Shown here: piece by piece, positions 8,619 to 17,613 of the stretch
Layout: every line of letters begins with the position of its first letter
Position numbering within the stretch: position 1 is the first letter of the stretch
NCBI RefSeq assembly: GCF_000807255.1
Contig: NZ_CP009268.1
Location: forward strand, 464,384 to 528,383
DNA: 64,000 nucleotides
Source of the DNA: Clostridium pasteurianum DSM 525 = ATCC 6013
GTDB taxonomy: Bacteria > Bacillota > Clostridia > Clostridiales > Clostridiaceae
Direction of reading: 5' to 3'
Made by a program: the position numbers and the translations under genes
Notes under the pieces: generated by a model
Seen by the model: only the letters and a program-made list of their open reading frames with translations
Told to the model about the DNA's origin: nothing
Database searches by the model: none

Positions 8619-9803
8619 ATGATAGGAATATCAAAATTATTATGTGGAAAGGAAAGCTTCGGAGATAAATTAAGATATATTCATGGAGCTAGTACCCAGA
8701 AAAATGGAGTAAACAAGGGGTATGGTCCTGTAGTGGTATGGAATTGCACCAGAACTTGTAATTTAAAATGTAAACACTGTTACGCGGATTCTGACAGCAG
8801 AATATATGAAGAAGAACTCAGCACTGAGGAGGCAAAAAAATTTATTGATGATTTACATGGATTTAAAGTACCTGTAATATTGTTTTCAGGAGGAGAACCT
8901 TTTCTAAGGAAAGATTTATTTGAATTGATTGAGTATTCAACACAGCGTAATATAAGAAGTACAATTTCTACTAATGGTACCTTGATAGATAAAGATGCGG
9001 CAATTAAGCTTAAACAGTGTGGTGTAGGCTATGTGGGAATAAGTTTAGATGGAATAGGAAAAAGTCACGATGAGTTCAGAGGAACTAAAGGCTCTTTTGA
9101 CAATGCACTTAGGGGTATTAGAAACTGCAGAGAAGCTGGCCAGAAAGTGGGATTAAGATTTACCATAAATAAGCATAATTATGGGCAGTTAAAGGATATA
9201 TTTAGGCTTATTGAAGAAGAAAAAATTAATCGTGTGTGCTTTTATCACCTAGTCTATTCTGGCAGAGGAAGCTCTATGATGAATGAAGATATAACTCATG
9301 ATGAGGCTAGAGAAGCCATGAATTTGATTATTGAAAAGACTATGGAAATGGGAGATAAAGTAGAAATACTTACAGTAGATAACCATGCAGACTCAGTTTA
9401 TCTCTATTTGGAAGCGGAGAAAAAATGCAAGAATCTGTCACAAAATATTCTTAAATTGATGAAGCTGAATGGTGGAAATCGTTCAGGCATAGCCATTGCA
9501 AATGTGGATTACAAAGGAAATGTTCATCCAGATCAGTTTACAACTCAATATACTTTTGGAAATGTGAAGGAGAGAAGTTTTGGTGATATCTGGTCAGATA
9601 CTTCAAATTCTATTATTGATGGATTAAAGAATAGAAAAAATTTGTTAAAGGGAAGATGTGGCATCTGTAAATGGCTTGAGGTTTGTAATGGAAATTTTAG
9701 AGCAAGGGCGGAAGCAGTAACCGGAGACTTCTGGGCATCAGATCCAGCTTGCTACTTGACCAATGAAGAGATAGGAGTTAGTGAGTCTGCTGGGTTGATT
9801 TGA
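8619..9803 (+). CDS. ahbC: Radical SAM/SPASM heme-biosynthesis protein, AhbC/NirJ1-type
   Basis: Iron-sulfur SAM enzyme of the alternative (siroheme-dependent) heme pathway. AhbC removes two acetate side chains of didecarboxysiroheme to give Fe-coproporphyrin III. Seen: radical SAM CNLKCKHCYAD, LFSGGEPFLRKD, and a SPASM end with GRCGICKWLEVCNGNFRARAE and DPACYL, typical of NirJ-like proteins. I place the start at ATG 8619 (AAAGGAAA eight bases before), giving 394 residues; a TTG 16 codons earlier lacks a ribosome site. It is first of four genes ahbC-D-A-B. AhbC versus AhbD assignment is by order and tail motif and could be swapped. Confidence 0.7.
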   Translation: MIGISKLLCGKESFGDKLRYIHGASTQKNGVNKGYGPVVVWNCTRTCNLKCKHCYADSDSRIYEEELSTEEAKKFIDDLHGFKVPVILFSGGEPFLRKDLFELIEYSTQRNIRSTISTNGTLIDKDAAIKLKQCGVGYVGISLDGIGKSHDEFRGTKGSFDNALRGIRNCREAGQKVGLRFTINKHNYGQLKDIFRLIEEEKINRVCFYHLVYSGRGSSMMNEDITHDEAREAMNLIIEKTMEMGDKVEILTVDNHADSVYLYLEAEKKCKNLSQNILKLMKLNGGNRSGIAIANVDYKGNVHPDQFTTQYTFGNVKERSFGDIWSDTSNSIIDGLKNRKNLLKGRCGICKWLEVCNGNFRARAEAVTGDFWASDPACYLTNEEIGVSESAGLI

Positions 9804-9858
9804 TTCGTCCTTTTCTCCTAGTGCTAATTAAAAAATAAATTTGGGGAGGCAATATCTA

Positions 9859-10860
9859 ATGATTATATCCTGGAATACTACCAATAAATGCAATATGTAC
9901 TGCAAACATTGTTATAGAGATTCTGGAAATAAGGCTAAAGAAGAGCTAAATACTAAAGAGGCAAAGGAATTGCTGGATGAAATAGTAAAGGCTGGTTTTA
10001 AAATAATGATTTTTTCTGGCGGGGAGCCGCTTATGAGGGAAGATATCTATGAACTGACAGAGTATGCACGGCAAATTGGACTTAGACCAGTACTTGGAAC
10101 TAATGGTACACTTATAACTTTAGATGTAGCTAAAAAATTAAAAGAATCTGGGGTTATGGGAGTGGGAATCAGTTTAGATAGTTTAAATTCTAACAGTCAT
10201 GATAATTTTAGAAATTATAATGGTGGATGGAAAAAAGCCGTTGAAGGCATGGAAAATTGCAGCAAAGTAAATTTACCCTTTCAGATACATACTACTGTAA
10301 TGAATTGGAATAAAAATGAAATATTGGACATTACAGATTTTGCTGTTGATATGGGAGCAGTGGCTCATCATATATTTTTTTTGGTACCTACAGGTCGGGG
10401 AATAAATATAGAAAAGGAAGCGCTAAATAGGGAGGATTATGAGAAAACTCTAAAAGATATAATGCTAAAACAGAGAGAAGTATCTATAGAATTAAAACCT
10501 ACCTGTGCACCTCAATTTATGAGAATTGCTTCAGAAAATAATGTAAGAACAAGATTCAGAAAGGGGTGCCTAGCTGGCACTGCCTATTGCATTATAAGCC
10601 CTGTAGGAAACGTTCAGCCCTGTGCCTATTTGAATTCTTCTATGGGAAATGTAAGAGAAACTCCTTTTAGTGAAATATGGAGAAATAGTTCTCTGTTAAA
10701 TCAGCTAAGGGCTTCAGATTATAAAGGAAAATGTGGAGTTTGCAGCTATAAAATAGACTGTGGAGGCTGCCGAGCTCGTGCAGCTTTTTATAATAATGGG
10801 GACCTAATGTCAGAAGATTCCTGGTGCTTACATTCTGTTGGGAAGGGAGTATATGTTTAA
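9859..10860 (+). CDS. ahbD: Radical SAM/SPASM heme-biosynthesis protein, AhbD/NirJ2-type
   Basis: Second radical SAM enzyme of the ahb operon. In known systems AhbD converts two propionates of Fe-coproporphyrin III to vinyls, yielding heme. Seen: CNMYCKHCYRDSGN cluster motif, MIFSGGEPLMRED, and a C-terminal auxiliary-cluster region with KCGVCSYKIDCGGCRARA. The start is set at ATG 9859 behind GGGGAGG (333 residues). The stop overlaps the next ATG by one base (TAATG), indicating translational coupling. The NirJ2 family is functionally less settled than AhbD from Desulfovibrio, so the exact reaction is an inference. Confidence 0.68.
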   Translation: MIISWNTTNKCNMYCKHCYRDSGNKAKEELNTKEAKELLDEIVKAGFKIMIFSGGEPLMREDIYELTEYARQIGLRPVLGTNGTLITLDVAKKLKESGVMGVGISLDSLNSNSHDNFRNYNGGWKKAVEGMENCSKVNLPFQIHTTVMNWNKNEILDITDFAVDMGAVAHHIFFLVPTGRGINIEKEALNREDYEKTLKDIMLKQREVSIELKPTCAPQFMRIASENNVRTRFRKGCLAGTAYCIISPVGNVQPCAYLNSSMGNVRETPFSEIWRNSSLLNQLRASDYKGKCGVCSYKIDCGGCRARAAFYNNGDLMSEDSWCLHSVGKGVYV

Positions 10861-11312
10861 TGGACAGAGAAAGTAAGGAAATACTCAATTTAATACAGAC
10901 AGAATTTCCACTGGACGCAAGACCATTCTTAAAAATTGCCAATAAACTCAATATAACTGAACAAAAGGTTATCAATACAATTAACGAGCTTAAGAAGCAG
11001 GGATATATACGGAGAATAGGCGGTATATTTAATTCTAGTAAACTGGGATATACAAGTCTTTTATGCGCTGCAAGGGTGCCAGAGGATAGAATTTATGAAG
11101 TGGCAGAGTTCATAAGCAGCTATAAGGGGGTAACTCATAACTATCAAAGAAATAATAAGTATAATATTTGGTTTACAGTTACGGAAGAATCGGAAGAGAA
11201 AATCAAAAGATTTTTGCAGGATATCAAAGTTAATACGGGGATTGAAGATATATTGGAATTACCTGCAATAGACGTATTTAAAATCAATGCTGTTTTTGCC
11301 ATGAAGGAGTGA
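10860..11312 (+). CDS. ahbA: Siroheme decarboxylase subunit AhbA (AsnC/Lrp-fold)
   Basis: One half of the heterodimeric siroheme decarboxylase that starts heme synthesis from siroheme. The 150-residue protein has an N-terminal AsnC-like helix-turn-helix and a C-terminal RAM-like domain. The motif GVTHNYQRNNKYNIWFTV is characteristic of the NirD/AhbA enzymes rather than of DNA-binding Lrp. The chosen ATG overlaps the ahbD stop and follows AAGGGAG; an upstream TTG start would add 12 residues without a ribosome site. The pairing with the next gene supports the enzyme role. Confidence 0.75.
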   Translation: MDRESKEILNLIQTEFPLDARPFLKIANKLNITEQKVINTINELKKQGYIRRIGGIFNSSKLGYTSLLCAARVPEDRIYEVAEFISSYKGVTHNYQRNNKYNIWFTVTEESEEKIKRFLQDIKVNTGIEDILELPAIDVFKINAVFAMKE

Positions 11313-11317
11313 TACCT

Positions 11318-11788
11318 GTGCTAAGTTCTTTAGATATAAGTATTATTCGTAAAGTTCAAGAGGATATTCCCATTGTGCCAGAACCTTATAAAAAGATAGC
11401 AGAAGAGCTGGGCATTTCTCAGGAAGATTTGTTAAATAAAATAATTGAATTTTCTAATAAGGGTATTATACGAAGATTTGGTGCTATTTTAAACCATAGA
11501 AATGCAGGTTTTAATGCAAATGCCATGGTAGTATGGAAGGTGCCGGAAGAGAGTATTAAAGAAATAACAGATATTATGATAGAATTTAGAGAGATAAGCC
11601 ATTGTTATAGGAGGCCTGTATGTGATGATTGGCCTTACAATATTTTTACTATGATTCATGGACAAACGAAAAATATATGCGAAGATATAGTACAGAAAAT
11701 ATCTGAGTTGAGTAATATAAAGGATTATAATATATTGTACAGTATTTATGAATTTAAGAAGAGCAGTATGAAATACTTTCAGGATTGA
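11318..11788 (+). CDS. ahbB: Siroheme decarboxylase subunit AhbB (AsnC/Lrp-fold)
   Basis: Partner of AhbA. The 156-residue protein repeats the AsnC-fold layout and carries the AhbB/NirL signature ISHCYRRPVCDDWPYNIFTMIHG, whose His and Arg residues act in siroheme binding in characterised homologues. The start is taken as GTG 11318, eight bases after AAGGAG; a GTG at 11309 would overlap that ribosome site. It is last in the operon; no clear terminator follows. Confidence 0.78.
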   Translation: MLSSLDISIIRKVQEDIPIVPEPYKKIAEELGISQEDLLNKIIEFSNKGIIRRFGAILNHRNAGFNANAMVVWKVPEESIKEITDIMIEFREISHCYRRPVCDDWPYNIFTMIHGQTKNICEDIVQKISELSNIKDYNILYSIYEFKKSSMKYFQD

Positions 11789-11884
11789 AGGAAAATTTTA
11801 CCGATTAATAACCAGCAGACAGGAATAATACTCTAATGTAAATATATATATTATTTAGATAGATATATTTTGGAGGTATTTTTA

Positions 11885-12712
11885 GTGGGTTATTATGTTA
11901 AAGTGGAATCAGGAGTAAAAGTTTTTGTAGAAGATATTAATCCAGAAGGGGATAAGACAATTGTATTTTTACATGGTTGGCCTGGTAATCATAATTTATT
12001 TGAGTATCAATTTGATGAACTGCCTAAAAGGGGATACAGATGTATTGGCATAGATCAGAGAGGATTTGGAGAATCAGATAAGCCCTTTACAGGATATGAT
12101 TATAATAGATTGTCAGATGATGTTTGGTGCGTGGTTAAGGCACTGGGATTAAAAAATTTTACTTTATCTGGACACTCTACTGGGGGAGCAATTGCAGTTA
12201 AATACATGGGCAGACATAAAGGTGAAGGTGTATCAAAACTTGCTCTTTTTGCAGCAGCGGCTCCTAGTCTAATTAAACGTCCTAATTTCCCTTATGGCAT
12301 AGATGAAAGTGTTGTAACAAATATTATTCAAGAAACCTATGCAGATAGACCTAAAATGTTAAGTGATTTTGGAGATATATTTTTCTTTCAGCATATAACT
12401 GAACCTTTTGCACAGTGGTTTCTGCAATTAGGTTTACAAGCAGCAGGATGGGCTACAGCAGCTATAGCAAATACATGGATACAGGAAGAATTATTTTCTG
12501 ATTTAGCATCTATAAATGTGCCTACATTAATACTTCATGGTATTCATGATAAAGTAGTTCCCTTTGAATTAGGTCAGGTGCAGAATCAAAGTATTAGAGA
12601 TTCCAAGCTTATACCTTTTAATTTAAGCGGCCATGGACTGTTTTATGATGAGAAGGATAAGTTTAATAAAGAATTAATGAAATTTGTAGAAAATAGGACC
12701 TCAACTAAATGA
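11885..12712 (+). CDS. Alpha/beta-hydrolase fold protein (esterase/haloperoxidase-like)
   Basis: Cytosolic alpha/beta hydrolase of 275 residues. The oxyanion segment FLHGWPGN, nucleophile elbow SGHSTGG, acid HGIHDKVVP and catalytic His in SGHGLFYDE make a complete triad. The family includes non-heme chloroperoxidases and carboxylesterases, and the substrate cannot be assigned. The start is set at GTG 11885, seven bases behind GGAGG. The gene is monocistronic, with a strong terminator after it. Confidence 0.8.
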   Translation: MGYYVKVESGVKVFVEDINPEGDKTIVFLHGWPGNHNLFEYQFDELPKRGYRCIGIDQRGFGESDKPFTGYDYNRLSDDVWCVVKALGLKNFTLSGHSTGGAIAVKYMGRHKGEGVSKLALFAAAAPSLIKRPNFPYGIDESVVTNIIQETYADRPKMLSDFGDIFFFQHITEPFAQWFLQLGLQAAGWATAAIANTWIQEELFSDLASINVPTLILHGIHDKVVPFELGQVQNQSIRDSKLIPFNLSGHGLFYDEKDKFNKELMKFVENRTSTK

Positions 12713-12735
12713 AGTTTTAAAATGTTAAAATATCA

Positions 12736-12776
12736 AAATATCGTGTAGTTCACAAAAGAACTTCACGATATTTTTA
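12736..12776 (+). terminator. Terminator after the alpha/beta hydrolase gene
   Basis: Stem AAATATCGTG-AGTTC / GAACT-CACGATATTT with a short loop, followed by a T-run. Confidence 0.75.
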
Positions 12777-12885
12777 GTGTATAATAACTTAAAGGAATAA
12801 TAGAGAATTTCAGTATAAAAATATAAAGCAAATTATTTAGATACTAAAGAGTAAATGATAGGAAAGAAAGGAGACATTATGAGAG

Positions 12886-13347
12886 ATGAATAAAACTTTT
12901 TATTATGAAACTAAAATAGGGAAAATAGGTATTACGGAGGATGGAAAAGCTATTACTAATATATATTTTGGGGAGAGTCCTTCTAAAGATATAAATTTAA
13001 TTGAAACACCACTGTTAAAAGAAGCTTATAAACAGCTTCAGGAATACTTCCATGGAAAGAGAAAGACATTTCAATTGCCACTTGCACCTAAAGGTACAGA
13101 TTTTCAGCAAAAAGTATGGGAGGCATTAAGGAAAATTCCCTATGGCAGTACCTGCAGTTATAAAGATGTAGCTATAAAGATAGGAAATATAAATGCCTGC
13201 CGTGCTGTGGGTATGGCAAATAACAGAAATCCAATTCCAATTATTATACCCTGCCATCGTGTTATTGGAACTAATGGCAAGCTGGTAGGCTATGGCGGTG
13301 GACTTAAAATAAAAGAAATGCTTCTAAAAATTGAAAATAAAGACTAA
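12886..13347 (+). CDS. ogt: Methylated-DNA--protein-cysteine methyltransferase
   Basis: Suicide repair enzyme that takes O6-methyl from guanine onto its own cysteine. The active-site motif IIPCHRVIG and the preceding helix-turn-helix (YGSTCSYKDVAIKIG...NACRAVGMANNRNP) are intact. The length, 153 residues, is normal for Ogt. A four-codon mini-ORF (MRDE, starting at 12878) sits on the ribosome site just before the ATG and overlaps it. The two following genes also act on damaged bases, forming a repair cluster. Confidence 0.88.
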   Translation: MNKTFYYETKIGKIGITEDGKAITNIYFGESPSKDINLIETPLLKEAYKQLQEYFHGKRKTFQLPLAPKGTDFQQKVWEALRKIPYGSTCSYKDVAIKIGNINACRAVGMANNRNPIPIIIPCHRVIGTNGKLVGYGGGLKIKEMLLKIENKD

Positions 13348-13537
13348 AATAAAATTTGAATAGTGAGAATTAATGAATGTTACAAATAAGGGAATATATG
13401 TTGCTAAGTCTATATGAATTACCTAGTGATGTAATTTATGTAAAATGCGTTATTACATATAATAGTTACTGGTTGAAGTTAATATTAAACCTTTATTTAA
13501 AATAGTGAAGTTATTAATAAAAATATTGGAGGTAGCA

Positions 13538-14374
13538 ATGATGTTAAACATAGGATGCCATTTATCAGCTTCAAAGGGATATAAAGCTATGGGAAAAAAT
13601 GCTCTTAAAATAGGCGCAAATACCTTTCAGTTTTTTACACGCAATCCTAGAGGAGGAAAGGCTAAAAAAATTGATCCAGAGGATATAAAAGCTCTGCTGG
13701 AAATGGCAAAGGAAAATGAATTCGCTGCGCTGCTGGCCCATGCTCCTTATACTGTAAACCCTTGTTCTGCAGAGGAAAGTGTAAGAGAATTTGCATTGGA
13801 GACTATGAAAGATGATTTGGAGAGAATGGAGTATCTTCCTAATAATCTCTATAATTTTCATCCAGGAAGCCATGTAAAACAGGGTGTAGAGATAGGAATA
13901 AAATATATTACGGATACTTTAAACTCCATCATAAAACCAGATCAAACTACTACAGTACTACTTGAAACAATGGCAGGTAAAGGCACAGAAATAGGTCGTA
14001 GTTTTCAGGAGTTAAAGCAGATTCTTGATGGAGTTGAGCTTTCAGAAAAGATGGGAGTTTGTCTTGATACCTGTCATGTATATGATGCAGGCTATGATAT
14101 TGTGAATAATTTAGATGGTGTACTAGAGGAGTTTCATAAAATTATTGGACTGGATAAACTTCGTGCAATTCATTTAAATGACAGCAAAAATCCCTTTGAA
14201 AGTCATAAAGATCGTCATGAGAAAATTGGACAAGGCTCTCTTGGAAAAGAAGCTATAATTAGAGTTACAAATCATCCTAAATTGTGTAATCTGCCTTTTT
14301 TTCTTGAAACACCAAATGAGCTGTCAGGCTATGCTGAAGAAATAAAAATGCTTAGAGAAGCTTATGAATACTAG
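13538..14374 (+). CDS. nfo: Endonuclease IV (AP endonuclease)
   Basis: Zinc-dependent apurinic/apyrimidinic endonuclease with a TIM-barrel fold. Family landmarks are in order: [12 protein letters not shown] at the N terminus, [71 protein letters not shown], and a final ETP motif. These provide the three-metal ligand set. The length of 278 residues is standard. The start at ATG 13538 follows GGAGG by six bases. It overlaps the next gene by 11 bases. Confidence 0.9.
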   Translation: MMLNIGCHLSASKGYKAMGKNALKIGANTFQFFTRNPRGGKAKKIDPEDIKALLEMAKENEFAALLAHAPYTVNPCSAEESVREFALETMKDDLERMEYLPNNLYNFHPGSHVKQGVEIGIKYITDTLNSIIKPDQTTTVLLETMAGKGTEIGRSFQELKQILDGVELSEKMGVCLDTCHVYDAGYDIVNNLDGVLEEFHKIIGLDKLRAIHLNDSKNPFESHKDRHEKIGQGSLGKEAIIRVTNHPKLCNLPFFLETPNELSGYAEEIKMLREAYEY

Positions 14375-15080
14375 TGAAAATGGAGATAAAACATTGGAAA
14401 ATACAATAAGAGAACATCTATTTCAATTGGCAGATGAAAAATATAGAGAATTTCAAAAGAGATTGTGTCCGGGGAAAGACAACATTTTAGGGGTAAGATT
14501 GCCCTTGCTAAGAAATTTGGCTAAACAGATAGCCAAAAGTGACTGGAAAGTCTATATGAAGGAAGCAAAAGATGAATATTATGAGGAAGTTATGCTTCAA
14601 GGGTTAGTTATTGGATATGTAAAGGCTGATATTGAAGAAATTTTAAATCTTGCTATGGATTTTATTCCTAAAATTGATAACTGGGCTGTATGTGACAGTT
14701 TTTGCACAGGATTGAAATTTACAAAGAAGAATAAAGAGAGGGTTTTAAAGTATATTAAATCTTATTTGTCTGCAGAAAAGGAATTTGAAGTTAGATTCGG
14801 GGTTGTAATGCTTCTTGAATTTTACATAGAAGATAGTTATATAGACAAAGTGTTATTATTATTGGATGAAGTAAAACATGAAGGATATTATGTGAAAATG
14901 GCTGTGGCTTGGGCTATATCCATATGTTATATAAAATTTCCAGAAAAGACTATGAAGTATCTTAAAAATAACAGCCTGGATGATTTCACATATAATAAAG
15001 CACTGCAGAAAATTACAGAATCTTTAAGAGTTGATAGAGAGACTAAAATTCTTATAAGAAGTATGAAACGCAAATTATAA
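14364..15080 (+). CDS. AlkD-like DNA alkylation repair protein (HEAT-repeat)
   Basis: Protein of 238 residues of the DNA alkylation repair family, built of HEAT-like helical repeats; AlkD members excise 3-methyladenine and 7-methylguanine. Seen: [17 protein letters not shown] near the N terminus, [23 protein letters not shown] and [19 protein letters not shown], which match the conserved concave-surface helices. It overlaps nfo by 11 bases, so glycosylase-like and AP-endonuclease steps would be co-expressed. Activity is inferred from the family. Confidence 0.8.
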   Translation: MNTSENGDKTLENTIREHLFQLADEKYREFQKRLCPGKDNILGVRLPLLRNLAKQIAKSDWKVYMKEAKDEYYEEVMLQGLVIGYVKADIEEILNLAMDFIPKIDNWAVCDSFCTGLKFTKKNKERVLKYIKSYLSAEKEFEVRFGVVMLLEFYIEDSYIDKVLLLLDEVKHEGYYVKMAVAWAISICYIKFPEKTMKYLKNNSLDDFTYNKALQKITESLRVDRETKILIRSMKRKL

Positions 15081-15203
15081 AGGGAAGAAATGCTGTAAAT
15101 GAAGCTGTATGAAATTTTGGGAATAAAAAGTTGACATGGATAGAAAATATAATATAATAAAAGTATGTATAGTAGGAAATTGTTAAAGAATAAATGTAAA
15201 CCA

Positions 15204-15390
15204 TTGAAGCAAGTTCTCTTAATTCAGGTGAGGATTTTTTTATCCCATCTGAGTTTTAGAACTGCAAATGCATGGCTTACTTGGCGTCGAACTCCCACTT
15301 GAAGAAAAGCAGAGAACCAAAATCTTCTTTTCGATTTTGTGTGAGGGCTGTACAGAGTGCGTTGGAGACTTACGCCAAGTTAGTCAGGTG
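15204..15390 (+). repeat. Dispersed structured repeat, copy 2
   Basis: Reverse-complement partner of 1695-1940. It contains GAAGCAAGTTC, TTCAGGTGAGGAT, GCATGGCTTACTTGGCGT and the closing arm ACGCCAAGT; the arms can pair around a 100-base interior with its own hairpins. It fills the gap between the alkD-like gene and the E1-type gene and lies just upstream of the latter's ribosome site. Confidence 0.75.
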
Positions 15391-15448
15391 AAAGTTTATT
15401 TTGAAGATAAATTTAAAATAAGGTCTTACTGATTAGGGGGTGTGATTT

Positions 15449-16258
15449 TTGGAGTTTAGTGAAGAGCAGATACAGAGATATTCCAGAAATATTATTTTAT
15501 CTCAGGTAGGTGCCGAAGGGCAGGAAAAATTGTTAAACTCAAAAGTACTTATAATGGGAGCTGGAGGACTTGGTTCTCCTGTAGCCATGTATCTTGCATC
15601 AGCAGGAGTTGGTACTATAGGATTAGTAGATGGAGACGTGGTAGATCTTTCCAATCTTCAAAGGCAGATTATACATTCTGCAGAAGATGTAGGCAGGGCA
15701 AAGGTTCAATCTGCAAAAGAAAGTATTAATAAGGTGAATCCTGATATTAATGTAATTACATACAATACAATTTTATCTTCAGAGAACATAATGCAGATTA
15801 TAGAGGATCAGGATTATGATTTTATAATTGATGCTACAGATAATTTTCCAACTAAATTTTTGATTAATGACGCCTGTGTTTTAGCTAAAAAACCTCTTTG
15901 TTCTGCTGGGGTAATAGAGTTCCATGGACAGCTTACTACCTATATACCGGATAATGATACACCTTGTTTTAGGTGTATATTTCAATCACCACCTCCTGCA
16001 GGTACAATTCCTACCTGCTGTGAGGCAGGTGTCCTGGGAGCAGTAGTTGGAGTAATAGGAAATCTCCAGGCGTTAGAAGCTTTAAAGTATCTGCTTGAGA
16101 TAGAAGAAAACCTGGCAGGATATCTTTTGACCTTTGATGGCATAACTATGGAATTCAGGAAAATACAGATAGGTAAAAACAGCAAATGTGGTGTCTGTGG
16201 TGATAAGCCTGAAATAAAAGATCTTATAGATTATGAAAGAAGCTATTGTAATCTGTAA
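15449..16258 (+). CDS. moeB: MoeB/ThiF/HesA-family adenylyltransferase (E1-like)
   Basis: Enzyme that adenylates the C-terminal glycine of a ubiquitin-like sulfur carrier (MoaD or ThiS). The 269-residue protein has the nucleotide loop GAGGLGSPVAMYLASAGVG, the R finger RQIIHSAEDVGRAK, the DATDNFPTKFLINDAC signature and CxxC zinc pairs (CFRC...CGVC). The start is TTG 15449, eight bases after AGGGGGTG. MoeB and ThiF cannot be separated without partners and none is nearby. A hairpin terminator follows. Confidence 0.8.
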   Translation: MEFSEEQIQRYSRNIILSQVGAEGQEKLLNSKVLIMGAGGLGSPVAMYLASAGVGTIGLVDGDVVDLSNLQRQIIHSAEDVGRAKVQSAKESINKVNPDINVITYNTILSSENIMQIIEDQDYDFIIDATDNFPTKFLINDACVLAKKPLCSAGVIEFHGQLTTYIPDNDTPCFRCIFQSPPPAGTIPTCCEAGVLGAVVGVIGNLQALEALKYLLEIEENLAGYLLTFDGITMEFRKIQIGKNSKCGVCGDKPEIKDLIDYERSYCNL

Positions 16259-16293
16259 GTGAGTTTATATTGTACACAGAGAATGCTGTAAAT

Positions 16294-16336
16294 ATAGAGT
16301 TCTAGATATCTAAGATAGGGATATCTAGAACTCTAT
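16294..16336. terminator. Bidirectional terminator between convergent genes
   Basis: Near-perfect stem ATAGAGTTCTAGATAT / ATATCTAGAACTCTAT with a loop of about ten bases between the MoeB-like gene and the convergent nuclease gene. Confidence 0.7.
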
Positions 16337-16378
16337 TATCAGTGATAGTACATAATAATAGGGATTTTTGGGGGTTAT

Positions 16379-17317
16379 CTATCTCTTAGATTTTCTATAT
16401 CCGGCAGCTTGTGCTTCCTGTTCTGTGTTGAACCATTGCTCAGCATTTGTCTTATCATAGAATTGTCCTCCAGGTACATGATAGATTTTTTCACCCTTGG
16501 AATTAATATTTCCCTTTATAAGTCCCTTTGAACTTTTAGTTTCATTGGAGCTGCTAGGGTAAGAAGTATTAATTGAGGAGTCTTCATTCTTTGAGCTAGT
16601 GCTGAAGGAGCTTGTACTATTTGATTTATTGCTGGAACTGCTTAAATTATTATTAGAATTGGAAAGAGCATCTCCCTTAGTAGTTCCATTAGGGTCTATA
16701 GTCCATAATCCCTTTTTTGCATTTCTTGCATCCATATTGTATTTAGTAAAATAATCTCTGTATTTTACATCTGGAGGATAGGTAGAAACTTGAGCGTATC
16801 CATTTTCAACTAATATGGCATTGAACATTTTAGTTTTTATCTCTGAATCAGTTATTTCTTTTGGCACATCAATCCATACATATCTAAGTAGTCTCCCATA
16901 CTGATCTGTTTCGGAAACATCTTTTTCAAGGTATACTGTTTTACCTGTAAGACTGCTTTTAGTATAATTGCTTGCTTCTTTTCCATAGGGTTCTGTTCGT
17001 GTGGTGGATTCAGGGCTGTTTACTCCTATTAATCTTATCTTAGTACCTTCTGAAAGTTCCACCGTATCTCCATCAACTACTCTTGATATCTTAGCTTCTT
17101 TAAGGTTGAGTTTTGATATAGAAGCTGACTTTTCCTGTGAACTTAAAGCATTTTTGGAAGCTGAATTGTTTTCGATATTTTGTGTTGAAAGATTAGAACT
17201 GCTGTTTTCAGGTGCATTGGCACTAACCTTTTCACCAGAACATCCACTGATGAACAAGAAACATATTAATAAAATTACTACAAGTGCAGTGTTGTTAATT
17301 TTACTTTTAAAATTCAT
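16379..17317 (-). CDS. Secreted thermonuclease-like lipoprotein (SNase domain)
   Basis: Surface-anchored nuclease of 312 residues. It has an N-terminal lipoprotein signal (hydrophobic run ending LLICFLFISGC, with Cys as lipidation site), a Ser/Asn-rich linker, then a staphylococcal-nuclease domain: VVDGDTVEL, IRLIGVNSPEST, YGKEASNYTKSSL, DQYGRLLRYVW. A second Ser/Asn-rich linker (about 60 residues) leads to a C-terminal module, GKIYHVPGGQFYDKTNAEQWF-like, found after SNase domains in Firmicutes. The residues needed for phosphodiester cleavage (Asp, Arg, Glu) appear present. Role in DNA scavenging is inferred. Confidence 0.82.
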   Translation of the reverse strand: MNFKSKINNTALVVILLICFLFISGCSGEKVSANAPENSSSNLSTQNIENNSASKNALSSQEKSASISKLNLKEAKISRVVDGDTVELSEGTKIRLIGVNSPESTTRTEPYGKEASNYTKSSLTGKTVYLEKDVSETDQYGRLLRYVWIDVPKEITDSEIKTKMFNAILVENGYAQVSTYPPDVKYRDYFTKYNMDARNAKKGLWTIDPNGTTKGDALSNSNNNLSSSSNKSNSTSSFSTSSKNEDSSINTSYPSSSNETKSSKGLIKGNINSKGEKIYHVPGGQFYDKTNAEQWFNTEQEAQAAGYRKSKR

Positions 17318-17613
17318 TGTTTTCCTCCTAAGTTTATTTCAAATTTTATATAATTGTTAAATATATGGTATAATATATGAATATTAATAAAATTTGGATG
17401 TTCTATATAGTTGTTTTATATTTATTTTAAAATATAGATTTAAAAAAGTAAATATAAGCACTTGTAGTAACTATTAAAATAAAAATCAATCTATATATTC
17501 AATATACAATTATATTGCATTTATAAATAAGTGTTTATATATGTAAATGTAGAAAACTATAAATATATTTTAATATAATTAGCTTAAATTATATTATATG
17601 AGGGGGAAATATA

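Noticed and set aside
15204-15390. Molybdenum-cofactor riboswitch in front of the MoeB-like gene
   Set aside because: The Moco core is not present, and the same element occurs in inverted orientation after cysA, so it is a dispersed repeat.
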